A DNA stretch of 64,000 nt, from the NCBI GenBank assembly GCA_002155105.1, contig MUZD01000010.1:1-64000 (forward strand), read 5' to 3'. Both the position numbers and the translations under genes were made by a program. Each line of letters begins with the position of its first letter. The stretch's first letter is position 1. The DNA is from Sedimentibacter sp. SX930 (GTDB lineage Bacteria > Bacillota > Bacilli > Lactobacillales > Aerococcaceae). Under the pieces are notes generated by a model. That model was not told the DNA's origin and searched no databases. It saw only the letters and a list, made by a program, of their open reading frames with translations. This document shows positions 7,261-14,495 of the stretch, piece after piece.

Positions 7261-8136
7261 TTGAGTGATATCTGGAACCCGTGGCACGGCTGCAAAAAGG
7301 TCAGCCCGGGATGCCAAAATTGTTATATGTTTCATTTGGACAGTCAACGAGGAAAAGATGGCGCGGATATTTATAAAGTCCAGAGCAGCTTCGATCGGCC
7401 GCTGAAAAGGAACCGGAACGGCGACTACGTCATACCTCCCGGTTCCACGATACGCGTCTGCATGACTTCGGACTTCTTTCTTGAGGAAGCGGACGAGTGG
7501 CGCGGCGAAGTCTGGAAGATGATCGAGAAGCGGTCGGACGTGCTTTTCTACTTGTTGACGAAAAGAATCGAACGCGTGAAGGATTGCCTGCCTGGAAATT
7601 GGGGAGACGGTTGGGAAAACGTGTGGATGAATGTCTCTGCCGAAAACCAAAAGATGGCCGACAGGCGGATCCCGGTACTCCTGGATCTGCCTTTCAAACA
7701 CAGAGGCATCATGGACGCACCGCTGATCGGTGAAATCGACTTGACGAAGCATTTGTCTTCCGGAAAAATCGAACGCGTCATCGTCGGCGGGGAAAACTAT
7801 GACGGGGCAAGGGAATGCCATTATGAATGGGTGCAGAGGATGCACCAAGATTGCGGGGATCATCATGTGAACTTCGAATTCATCGAAACCGGGAATCATT
7901 TTGTGAAAAACGGACGGAAGTATGAAATTTTAGACAAAAGAAAGCAGCAGGAGCAAGCAAAGAAATCCGGCCTGTCTTATGAAGGGCGTGCGGTTTCGGT
8001 TCACCTGACGGAAGTTGCCCAGGGTGAATCGGTGCCGCTTTTTCGAACCGATGCTGTGACTTTGTGTGACTCCTGCGCCTACAGGAAATTTTGCGGTACG
8101 CAATCGGGCAGACCCAGCTGCATGTTATCATTATGA
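7261..8136 (+). CDS. DUF5131 (phage Gp37/Gp68-like) iron-sulfur-type protein
   Basis: 291-aa protein of the DUF5131/Gp37-Gp68 family, function unknown. It starts SDIWNPWHGCKKVSPGC and goes on QNCY, giving a C-x6/7-C-x2-C pattern that looks like a radical-SAM type cluster site, as others have noted for the family. A second cysteine group, C-x2-C-x5-C-x8-C, closes the protein (from CDSCAYRKFCG to the PSC near the end). Start is TTG at 7261 behind AAAGGAG; no ATG fits. Its spacing suggests co-transcription with the osmoprotectant operon, but no functional link is known. Members occur in both phage and chromosomes, so horizontal origin is possible. Confidence 0.8.
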   Translation: MSDIWNPWHGCKKVSPGCQNCYMFHLDSQRGKDGADIYKVQSSFDRPLKRNRNGDYVIPPGSTIRVCMTSDFFLEEADEWRGEVWKMIEKRSDVLFYLLTKRIERVKDCLPGNWGDGWENVWMNVSAENQKMADRRIPVLLDLPFKHRGIMDAPLIGEIDLTKHLSSGKIERVIVGGENYDGARECHYEWVQRMHQDCGDHHVNFEFIETGNHFVKNGRKYEILDKRKQQEQAKKSGLSYEGRAVSVHLTEVAQGESVPLFRTDAVTLCDSCAYRKFCGTQSGRPSCMLSL

Positions 8137-8160
8137 AAAATTAAGACAGAGGGTGGAAGA

Positions 8161-9144
8161 ATGAAGGCAGTCGTAGTGCATGAAGCGGGTGGACCGGAAA
8201 AACTGGTGCATCAGGAAGTTCCTCTTCCGGAAATCCGGGAATGCTGGTCGCTCGTGAAGGTCATGGGCTTCGGCATCAACCATTCGGAAATCTTTACGCG
8301 GGAGGGGAAATCCCCTTCGGTCAAATTTCCCCGCATTTTAGGGATTGAATGTGTAGGGATTGTGGAACGTTCGAGCGACGAGGAGAGATTGCCGCTCGGT
8401 CAAAAAGTGGTGTCGATCATGGGTGAGATGGGGAGAGCATTCGACGGGAGTTATGCGGAATATGCTTTGTTGCCGAATGACCAAATCTACCCCATCCACA
8501 CCGATCTGCCTTGGGCCCAACTGGCTGCCATTCCGGAAACCTACTATACAGCTTTCGGTTCCATGAAAAATCTGCGGATCCAATCATCCGATCAAATTTT
8601 GGTTCGGGGGGCAACGAGCGGTGTCGGGGTTGCCTTTGCCAAGTTAGTCAAAGCCCAATTCCCTGATGTCCGGATTTACGGAAGCACCCGAAAAGCCGAA
8701 AAGGGCGAGAGACTGAAGGAAGCCGGCTTCACCGACTACGTCGAAGATCGCAACGGCATTTTGGATACCGAAGAGACTTTCGACAAGATTCTGGAATTGA
8801 TCGGGCCCGCGACGATCAAGGACAGCCTTTCCCATATCCGGGAAGCTGGCATTGTCTGCAGCACCGGTCAACTCGGCGGAAAATGGTTTCTGGAGGATTT
8901 CGATCCCATCATGGAATTGAAGCACAACAGCTACTTGACTACTTTCCATTCGAGTGAAGTTTCCGGCGAAAAGTTGAATGAACTGCTGGCTTACATCGAG
9001 GGGAAAGGCGTTGCGGTGGATCCGGAGAGGGTTTTCACGCTCGAAGGGGTTGCCCAAGCCCATGCCTTTTTGCAGAGCCAGGACAGTTTTGGGAAAGTCA
9101 TCGTGTTGGATCCGAGTGCTGAGGGAGAACGAACTTCAGAATAG
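8161..9144 (+). CDS. Zinc-independent MDR-family alcohol dehydrogenase/quinone reductase
   Basis: 327-aa NAD(P)H-dependent oxidoreductase of the medium-chain dehydrogenase superfamily. It has an N-terminal GroES-like catalytic domain (GFGINHSEIFTREG), followed by a Rossmann domain with the nucleotide motif VRGATSGVGVAFAKL. The catalytic zinc Cys and the four structural-zinc Cys of true alcohol dehydrogenases are not seen, which fits the quinone-reductase branch. Preceded by GAGGGTGG as ribosome binding site. Substrate unknown. It ends about 45 nt before the first TPP riboswitch. Confidence 0.82.
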   Translation: MKAVVVHEAGGPEKLVHQEVPLPEIRECWSLVKVMGFGINHSEIFTREGKSPSVKFPRILGIECVGIVERSSDEERLPLGQKVVSIMGEMGRAFDGSYAEYALLPNDQIYPIHTDLPWAQLAAIPETYYTAFGSMKNLRIQSSDQILVRGATSGVGVAFAKLVKAQFPDVRIYGSTRKAEKGERLKEAGFTDYVEDRNGILDTEETFDKILELIGPATIKDSLSHIREAGIVCSTGQLGGKWFLEDFDPIMELKHNSYLTTFHSSEVSGEKLNELLAYIEGKGVAVDPERVFTLEGVAQAHAFLQSQDSFGKVIVLDPSAEGERTSE

Positions 9145-9187
9145 GGTTGCGTTTCTGCGTATTATTGGTTAGAATTGAATGAGAAAC

Positions 9188-9270
9188 ACTGGGGGTGCGC
9201 GCGAGCGCTGAGACCGGCATTGCCGGAACTCTTTGTCCCTGATCTAGTTCATACTAGCGTAGGGAATGTG
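9188..9270 (+). ncRNA. TPP riboswitch aptamer 1
   Basis: Contains the THI-box blocks GGGGTGC, GCTGAGA, CCTGATCTAG, and ATACTAGCGTAGGGAA in order. One change from consensus is seen: the usual GAACCTGATC is GTCCCTGATC. It is followed within about 30 nt by its own hairpin terminator. First of two aptamers in front of thiW. Confidence 0.9.
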
Positions 9271-9299
9271 GCGTTTGACTATTCGCATAAATAGATATC

Positions 9300-9348
9300 A
9301 AAACGTTATATTTTCTGATTTTCGCATCAGATCATATAGCGTTTTTTA
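9300..9348 (+). terminator. Expression-platform terminator of TPP riboswitch 1
   Basis: Stem AAACGTTATAT/ATATAGCGTTT with one G-T pair and an inner TCTGAT/ATCAGA stem, then six T. It lies between the two TPP aptamers. Confidence 0.85.
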
Positions 9349-9355
9349 ATTTCAG

Positions 9356-9434
9356 TAGGGGTGCGCAACTGCGCTGAGACCGACACTGTCGGAACCCTTC
9401 AAACCTGATCCAGTTCGTACTGGCGGAGGGAACT
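9356..9434 (+). ncRNA. TPP riboswitch aptamer 2
   Basis: Second THI-box with near-consensus blocks: GGGGTGC, GCTGAGA, ACCCTTCAAACCTGATCCAG and TACTGGCGGAGGGAA. Followed by a compact terminator at 9464-9492. Thiamin pyrophosphate binding is expected to stop transcription before thiW. Confidence 0.95.
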
Positions 9435-9463
9435 GAGCTCGGTCTGGAGTCCGTATGTATATC

Positions 9464-9492
9464 CAAGACATCTCAGGGGAGATGTCTTTTTA
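9464..9492 (+). terminator. Expression-platform terminator of TPP riboswitch 2
   Basis: Perfect 10-bp stem AAGACATCTC/GAGATGTCTT with a 4-nt loop, then a T run. It is placed 30 nt after the second aptamer and 87 nt before the thiW start. Confidence 0.9.
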
Positions 9493-9578
9493 TTTTCATT
9501 CAATTCAGGGAGGAGGGGAAACGGTTCGCATAGGTCAGGCTTAAAAAGGAATCATTCAAACTGAAAAGGGGAAAACAT

Positions 9579-10070
9579 ATGAACACAAAAAAATTAGTCA
9601 CCACTGCTTTGATCATCGCCATGGGGGTTGTCAGCAACAGCATCTTCGTGATCCCGATCGGACTGGCAAAAGTAGCACCGATGCAGCATCTTTTGAACGT
9701 ATTGACCGCTGTCTGGTTAGGACCCGGATATGCCGTCCTGCAGGCCTTCGGTGTTTCCGTGCTGCGCAACCTGTTGGGTACAGGGACCGTCTTTGCTTTC
9801 CCAGGAAGCATGATCGGGGCTGTTTGCGCAGGTCTGTTTTATGCCAAAACGCAAAAAATCGGTTACGCGGCATTGGGTGAGTGGATAGGCACCGGAATTC
9901 TGGGATCGTTGGTGAGCACTTTGCTGGCGCAGTTCTTTATGGGCATGGAAGCAGCGCTGTTGCTCTTTTTACCTAGCTTTGCGATCAGTTCCGCCATCGG
10001 AGCGGGTATGGCTTATTTCATCATCCTGGAAATGGGAAAAAGAAACGTGTTGGACCGGAACAGAACTTAA
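9579..10070 (+). CDS. thiW: ThiW, ECF transporter S component (thiazole precursor of thiamin)
   Basis: 163-aa integral membrane substrate-binding subunit of an energy-coupling-factor transporter. It has about five hydrophobic helices and no ATPase domain; the shared EcfA/A'/T module must be encoded elsewhere. The sequence pattern VPIGLAKVAPMQHLLNVLTA, with LLGTGTVFAFPGSMIGA, is that of ThiW, predicted to import the thiazole moiety of thiamin. Control by two upstream TPP riboswitches supports a thiamin-related role. The ATG follows AAAAGGGG. It is a single-gene unit closed by a terminator. Confidence 0.9.
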   Translation: MNTKKLVTTALIIAMGVVSNSIFVIPIGLAKVAPMQHLLNVLTAVWLGPGYAVLQAFGVSVLRNLLGTGTVFAFPGSMIGAVCAGLFYAKTQKIGYAALGEWIGTGILGSLVSTLLAQFFMGMEAALLLFLPSFAISSAIGAGMAYFIILEMGKRNVLDRNRT

Positions 10071-10101
10071 GAAAAGGCTGTTATATAAACTAACGAAGAA
10101 A

Positions 10102-10130
10102 CAACCGGAAAGCAAACCGGTTGTTTTTTT
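10102..10130 (+). terminator. Terminator of thiW
   Basis: Stem CAACCGG/CCGGTTG followed by seven T, 31 nt after the thiW stop. Confidence 0.88.
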
Positions 10131-10265
10131 GCCGTTCTCCGGCGAACTGAAGCTTCGCAGAAGTTGAAGTCCGTATTCTGATCTGTTCTCCGATGGGTAC
10201 AACTTCGCCGGAGTTAATCCCTGTTGTGTCCGGTGTCCTCCGGGCTAAAGCCGCTCACCGGAGCA
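10131..10265. repeat. Intergenic CTCCGG/CCGGAG repeat, copy A (inverted relative to copy B)
   Basis: The reverse complement of about 10137-10213 lines up with 62504-62574: shared CATCGGAGAA, then a spaced ACGG block, GCGAAGC and (A/G)CCGGAG(A/T)AC. It contains several CTCCGG or CCGGAG hexamers able to pair into small hairpins. No reading frame is credible. The family is not one I recognise. Confidence 0.6.
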
Positions 10266-10287
10266 GGCGACTAACATTAACGCGAAA

Positions 10288-10341
10288 GAAAATAATTTTC
10301 ATAAAATAATAATTGAAAAAACTATTTTCATGTGTTATTCT
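10288..10341 (+). promoter_or_regulatory. Promoter and candidate RpiR operators of the nag operon
   Basis: -35 TTGAAA (10313-10318), 17 nt, -10 TATTCT (10336-10341). A perfect palindrome GAAAATAATTTTC (10288-10300) lies just upstream, and TGAAAA-AAC-TATTTTCA overlaps the core promoter. Both are plausible sites for the RpiR-type product of the first gene, inferred from position. Confidence 0.55.
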
Positions 10342-10418
10342 ATCAGCGTAGAGAAAAGGCGAAGTCAAAAATGCGTACCTCGCTTTTGGCGTTTGCGCAC
10401 AGCAGGAGGCAACAAGCA

Positions 10419-11234
10419 ATGACAATCATCGAGGAAATCCAAAACCAGTATTCCGCTTTTTCCGCAAATGAGAAAAAAATCGCGGATTACATTCTCCGGA
10501 ACAAAGCTTCCATCAAAAATATGAATATCAAGGATTTAGCGGCGAAGGTGGATACCTCGACGTCCAGCATCACCCGTTTCTGCAAACATATCAACATCGA
10601 TGGGTTTGTGGATATGAAGATTGCGTTGCGCTCAGCGACAAGCAACCAGCAGTTGAAAGAAATGCCGACCGTCTATGATGATATTTATGGCTACTATACG
10701 CAAGTCATCGATGAAACCAATCAGATGATCGAGGACCAAGCAATCGAAACGGTTGTCGATTGGATCAAAAACGCAAAAAAAACGGTCATCTACGGCATCG
10801 GCAGTTCCGGATTTACGGCCGCTGAATTGGCGCAACGCTTGATCCGGATGGGCTTGAATGTCACTGGGGTCACCGACTCCCACTTAATGATCATCAACAG
10901 CTCGATCATCAAGGAAGACGAATTGGTGATCGCCATTTCTAATTCGGGGGAAACGCCGGAGTTGATTGCGTCCTTGGAAATCGCGAAAAAGAAAAAAGCG
11001 AAGATCATCGCGCTGACCAGCTTCAAAAACAGTTCTCTGACGAAGCTAGCGGATGTCACTTGCTTCGGTTACCACTCTCGGTTCGTCAACAACACGGTGT
11101 TCGTCAATACGCAGTTCGGGATGGTGTACCTGATCGATGTGATTTCGACACTCCTGCTGCAGGACGAGGATTTCCAATACAACATGGATCTGACGAGAGC
11201 AAATGTGCAGGGTTATTCAAAAAAAACGGAATAG
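10419..11234 (+). CDS. MurR/RpiR-family regulator (HTH + SIS domain)
   Basis: 271-aa regulator. The N-terminal HTH_6 domain (about 1-77) includes FSANEKKIADYILRNK and TSTSSITRFCKHINIDGF. The C-terminal SIS sugar-phosphate isomerase-like domain (about 120-250) contains VIYGIGSSGFTAAELAQRL and ISNSGETPELI. SIS domains bind amino-sugar phosphates, so GlcNAc-6-P or GlcN-6-P is a likely effector given the following nagA and nagB. The start at 10419 is chosen for AGGAGG at 10404-10409. nagA begins 68 nt after the stop. Confidence 0.88.
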   Translation: MTIIEEIQNQYSAFSANEKKIADYILRNKASIKNMNIKDLAAKVDTSTSSITRFCKHINIDGFVDMKIALRSATSNQQLKEMPTVYDDIYGYYTQVIDETNQMIEDQAIETVVDWIKNAKKTVIYGIGSSGFTAAELAQRLIRMGLNVTGVTDSHLMIINSSIIKEDELVIAISNSGETPELIASLEIAKKKKAKIIALTSFKNSSLTKLADVTCFGYHSRFVNNTVFVNTQFGMVYLIDVISTLLLQDEDFQYNMDLTRANVQGYSKKTE

Positions 11235-11302
11235 CAAGTGGCGCGCATAGCCTGTGCTTTCATGATAAAAATTCAGGTCATAATCAAAGAGGGGAAAGAC
11301 AA

Positions 11303-12448
11303 ATGGGAAAAGTAATCATCCATGCAGAAGTGTATACGGGAGAAACGGTCATTGCCGATGGGTTTGTCCGGTTCGGAAAAGAAATCAGCGCGGTCGGGAA
11401 CATGGCGGAATACGTTGCCGAAACAGATGAGGAAGTTATCGACGCATCCGGGAGCAGGTTGGTGCCTGGCTTCATTGATGTCCACAGCCATGGCGGTTAC
11501 GGCATGGATAATATGGACGGTGATGCCGATGAAATCAACCGGATGATCGGAAAGATGCATCAAGAAGGGATCACCAGTTATTTTCCGACAACGATGACGC
11601 AATCAAATGAAAATATCGAGAAGGCATTGGTCGGCATCCGCAAGGCCGCGGAAAAAAATCCGGTCATCCAAGGCGTCCATCTCGAAGGACCATTCATTTC
11701 CGCAGTATTTAAGGGGGCACAACCGGAAGAACACATTAAATTGCCGGATGCAGACCTGATGCGCAGGTGGCAGGAATTGAGCGGGGGATTGATCCGTTTG
11801 GTCACCTATGCGCCGGAGACGAGCGATGCGACAGCTTTTGAAAAGTATTGTCTGGACAACCAAATCGTGCTTTCGGTAGGGCATTCAAATGCTCGTCGTA
11901 GCCAATTGCAACAATCCAAGGCATCGCACATCACCCACCTCTATAATGCGCAGAGAGGGCTCCACCACCGCGAACCGGGTGTGACTGGGCATGCGTTCCT
12001 GGAGGACGACATCTATGTGGAAATGATTGTCGATGGACTGCATATCGATCCGGAAATGGTGAAGATTGCCTTCAAACAGAAGGGGGCCGACCGCATCGAA
12101 TTGATTACCGACGCGATGCGCGCCAAAGGAATGGGCGACGGCATCAGCGAGTTGGGCGGGCAGAAGGTCATCGTCAAGGATGGCGAAGCCCGTCTGGAAA
12201 GCGGAAATCTGGCAGGAAGTGTGCTGGAATTCCAGAAAGCCTTCGAGAACGTCATCAGCTTTACCGGATGCAGCATTTCCGATGCGGTAAAAATGAGTTC
12301 GGTCAATCAGGCGCGCGAATTCGGTCTGGTGCAAAAAGGGAGTATCGCACCTGGAAAAGATGCGGATATGGTGTTGCTTTCGAAGGCATTCACAGTAGAG
12401 CGGACAATCAGTTTTGGAAAAACAGTATTCAATAAAAACGGAAAGTAG
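11303..12448 (+). CDS. nagA: N-acetylglucosamine-6-phosphate deacetylase
   Basis: 381-aa amidohydrolase that turns GlcNAc-6-P into GlcN-6-P plus acetate, in the cytoplasm. Visible family motifs are PGFIDVHSHGGYGMDNMDG (first metal site), QGVHLEGPF, VGHSNA, the HLYNAQRGLHHREPG loop and the catalytic Asp in LITDAMRAKGMGDG. The length is normal for NagA. ATG 11303 follows GAGGGGAAAG. It is sandwiched between an RpiR regulator and nagB (10-nt gap), so the three genes form a GlcNAc-use operon. No amino-sugar transporter is next to it. Confidence 0.93.
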   Translation: MGKVIIHAEVYTGETVIADGFVRFGKEISAVGNMAEYVAETDEEVIDASGSRLVPGFIDVHSHGGYGMDNMDGDADEINRMIGKMHQEGITSYFPTTMTQSNENIEKALVGIRKAAEKNPVIQGVHLEGPFISAVFKGAQPEEHIKLPDADLMRRWQELSGGLIRLVTYAPETSDATAFEKYCLDNQIVLSVGHSNARRSQLQQSKASHITHLYNAQRGLHHREPGVTGHAFLEDDIYVEMIVDGLHIDPEMVKIAFKQKGADRIELITDAMRAKGMGDGISELGGQKVIVKDGEARLESGNLAGSVLEFQKAFENVISFTGCSISDAVKMSSVNQAREFGLVQKGSIAPGKDADMVLLSKAFTVERTISFGKTVFNKNGK

Positions 12449-12458
12449 GTTACCTATC

Positions 12459-13166
12459 ATGAAATTAATTATTAAAGCGAATCCAGAAGAGGCGAGCCGT
12501 TATGCATTCGAAAAAATCCAGGAGGCAATGGGAAGTGGGGCGAAGGTTCTCGGTTTGGCAACCGGCAGCACACCGGTCAAGCTGTACCGGATCATGCGGG
12601 AAAGCGATATTGATTTCTCGGGGATGACATCGATCAATCTTGATGAATATATGGGATTGTCCGAGGACAGCCCACACAGCTACCATCACTTTATGCATGA
12701 GCAATTATTTGATGCAAAACCCTTCAAAAAAAACTATCTGCTGGATGGCATGGCGGATGAGAAGGAAGAGTGTGCGCAATTCGAAGAAATCATTGCAGCG
12801 AACCCAATCGATGTTCAGATACTGGGCATCGGCACGAACGGGCATATCGGTTTCAATGAGCCGGGTACCGCTTTTGATTCCCGGACCCAGAAAGTTGCGC
12901 TGTGGCAATCCACAATCGATTCCAACAAGCGTTACTTCGCGGATGAGAAGGATGTACCGCGTTTTGCTTATTCAATGGGAATCCAAACGATACTCTCAGC
13001 TAAAAAAATCATCCTGATGGCTTTTGGAAAGGAAAAAGCCTCTGCCATCAAAGCAGCGTTGGAAGGACCAATCACAGAAGAACTGCCTGCTAGCGTTCTG
13101 CAGACGCACAAGGATGTGACCGTGATACTGGACGAAGAAGCAGCGCAAATGCTCAGCAAAAAATAG
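12459..13166 (+). CDS. nagB: Glucosamine-6-phosphate deaminase
   Basis: 235-aa NagB converting GlcN-6-P to fructose-6-P plus ammonia. Motifs: LGLATGSTPVKLYRIM (phosphate loop), LDEYMGLSEDSPHSYHHFM with the base Asp, and GIGTNGHIGFNEPG. The length matches the short Gram-positive NagB type, which lacks the allosteric tail of the E. coli enzyme. A longer in-frame start at 12414 overlaps nagA and is not needed. Followed by a terminator. Confidence 0.94.
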   Translation: MKLIIKANPEEASRYAFEKIQEAMGSGAKVLGLATGSTPVKLYRIMRESDIDFSGMTSINLDEYMGLSEDSPHSYHHFMHEQLFDAKPFKKNYLLDGMADEKEECAQFEEIIAANPIDVQILGIGTNGHIGFNEPGTAFDSRTQKVALWQSTIDSNKRYFADEKDVPRFAYSMGIQTILSAKKIILMAFGKEKASAIKAALEGPITEELPASVLQTHKDVTVILDEEAAQMLSKK

Positions 13167-13173
13167 TGAATCA

Positions 13174-13220
13174 GACAATCCGCAGGCTACTACCCATGAG
13201 TCTCCGGATTGTCGTTTTTG
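13174..13220 (+). terminator. Terminator of the nag operon
   Basis: Stem GACAATCCG/CGGATTGTC with a 22-nt loop and a GTTTTTG tail. Confidence 0.8.
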
Positions 13221-13235
13221 ATTAAAACGTTTACA
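13221..13235 (+). promoter_or_regulatory. Candidate CcpA site (cre) upstream of dhaL
   Basis: ATTAAAACGTTTACA fits the cre consensus WTGNAANCGNWNNCW with one mismatch. It lies about 60 nt before dhaL in a short intergenic region. Confidence 0.4.
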
Positions 13236-13293
13236 ATGGAAGCAGAGGTAGCGTGGAAAGCATGTGATCCAGGAATCCAAGGCGGTGATGTAA

Positions 13294-13881
13294 ATGTTGA
13301 CTGTTGAGACGGTCAGATCGTGGCTGAGCTTGTTCATCGAAAAGCTGGAAAAAAATGAGAAGTATCTGAACACGCTGGATGACCCCATCGGTGACGGCGA
13401 TCACGGGGCCAATATGCTTCGGGGCGCGAAAGACCTAAGGGGGAAATTGGCAGAAGGGCTTCAGGCAGGATTGTCAGATCTGTTCAAAATGGCGGGTATG
13501 TCATTCATCCAGAAAACGGGAGGAGCAGCTGGACTCCTTTATGGACAAGTCTTTCTGCATATGTCGGAGGCTTTTCAAGAAGACACCAATCTGCTGGACA
13601 GCCTTGCAAGCGGGCTTGAAGGCATCCAAACGTTCGGCCCTACGGAACTGAAGGAAAAGACCTTAGTGGATGTTTGGATTCCGGTCATGGAAGACATCCG
13701 GAATAAGCGCCTGACGTTGGACAGAATCAATGAACATGTCATAAGCACGAAGGATTTTCAGGCAAAAAAAGGACGCGCGGCGTTTGTGTCGGAACAGCTG
13801 AATGGCCATATCGATCCGGGAGCTGCCTCCTGCGGTTATTTCTTTGAGGCCATGCTGGAAGCGGGGGTGTACGATGAGTGA
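13294..13881 (+). CDS. dhaL: DhaL-type dihydroxyacetone kinase ADP-binding subunit
   Basis: 195-aa nucleotide-binding subunit. In the PTS-type kinase DhaL carries ADP that DhaM rephosphorylates, and it phosphorylates dihydroxyacetone held by DhaK. Family motifs are present: DDPIGDGDHGANM (Mg/ADP-binding aspartates), KTGGAAGLLYG, and GHIDPGAASCGYFFEAM at the C-terminus. It overlaps dhaM by 8 nt. No dhaK is seen in the window, so the substrate-binding subunit must be elsewhere, or this pair serves another acceptor. Confidence 0.88.
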   Translation: MLTVETVRSWLSLFIEKLEKNEKYLNTLDDPIGDGDHGANMLRGAKDLRGKLAEGLQAGLSDLFKMAGMSFIQKTGGAAGLLYGQVFLHMSEAFQEDTNLLDSLASGLEGIQTFGPTELKEKTLVDVWIPVMEDIRNKRLTLDRINEHVISTKDFQAKKGRAAFVSEQLNGHIDPGAASCGYFFEAMLEAGVYDE

Positions 13882-14248
13882 GCAGTACGGTATCTTATTG
13901 GTTTCGCATGTTGAGGAGCTCGCTGACGGACTGGCCCGTTTGCTGAAACAAGTAGCGAAGGACGTCACCGTGAAAGCAGTCGGTGGAGTGGAAGAAGGCG
14001 GCATCGGCACTAGTTTCGACAAACTCATGGCGGCACTCAATGAAATGTCAGAGCGTAACATATTGGGCTTTTATGATTTAGGCAGCGCCAAGATGAATCT
14101 TGAGTTGGTGAGTCAAATGACCGAAAAAAAGTTGATTATTTGCGATGCGGCATTTGTGGAGGGATCCTATCTGGCAGCGGCCTTGCTGCAGGCGGATACG
14201 CCCTTTGAAAAAATCCGTGAACAGTTGCAGGAATTGTACGTAAAATGA
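13874..14248 (+). CDS. dhaM: DhaM-type PTS EIIA phosphotransferase subunit
   Basis: 124-aa EIIA-Man-like domain. The phosphorylated histidine is His12 in ILLVSHVEEL. Also visible are VGGVEEGGIGTSFDKLMAAL and FYDLGSAKMNLEL, the usual DhaM signature. Only the EIIA domain is present, as in Lactococcus, not the HPr/EI fusion of E. coli. The start ATG 13874 overlaps the dhaL stop by 8 nt. It would pass phosphate from HPr to DhaL-bound ADP. Confidence 0.88.
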   Translation: MSEQYGILLVSHVEELADGLARLLKQVAKDVTVKAVGGVEEGGIGTSFDKLMAALNEMSERNILGFYDLGSAKMNLELVSQMTEKKLIICDAAFVEGSYLAAALLQADTPFEKIREQLQELYVK

Positions 14249-14265
14249 AATATTGAAGCCAAAAG

Positions 14266-14317
14266 AAACCCATGAGGTTTTCCTTTTCAAAAGGAGAAAC
14301 TCATGGGTTATTTTTTT
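14266..14317 (+). terminator. Terminator of dhaLM
   Basis: Stem AACCCATGAG(GTTT)TCC paired with GGA(GAAA)CTCATGGGTT, followed by a run of seven to eight T. Confidence 0.88.
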
Positions 14318-14350
14318 GAAAAGAGATTAGAACGCTCAGCAATCGATTTC

Positions 14351-14494
14351 TACCCGGGAATCATCACGCACTTATTAGACGCGTTCTGATTCGCAGGGGG
14401 TTCCGCCTAAGCTGCTATTACGTCACGGCCAAAAAACGGCCGTTCTCGTAATAGCCTCTTAGTGCTCACTCCCTAAACGCGAATCATCACGCTC
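14351..14494. repeat. Framed hairpin repeat, copy 1
   Basis: Core hairpin 14387-14486: outer stem TGATTCGC/GCGAATCA, GGG/CCC, CTAAG/CTTAG, GCTATTACG/CGTAATAGC, and the inner ACGGCC/GGCCGT around an A-rich loop. It is preceded by a CCCGGGAATCATCACGC half-unit and followed by TCACGCTCT. The same frame occurs twice at 29.8-30.1 kb with a different core. It fills the gap between dhaM and the convergent iclR, ending just before the iclR stop. Confidence 0.8.
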
Positions 14495-14495
14495 T

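Noticed and set aside
7012-7899. 295-codon minus-strand frame across the permease and DUF5131 genes
   Set aside because: It spans two real genes on the other strand and shows no protein family features.
13221-13235. Treating each cre-like match as a firm CcpA site
   Set aside because: The consensus is loose and each match has one or two mismatches; they are listed only as candidates.
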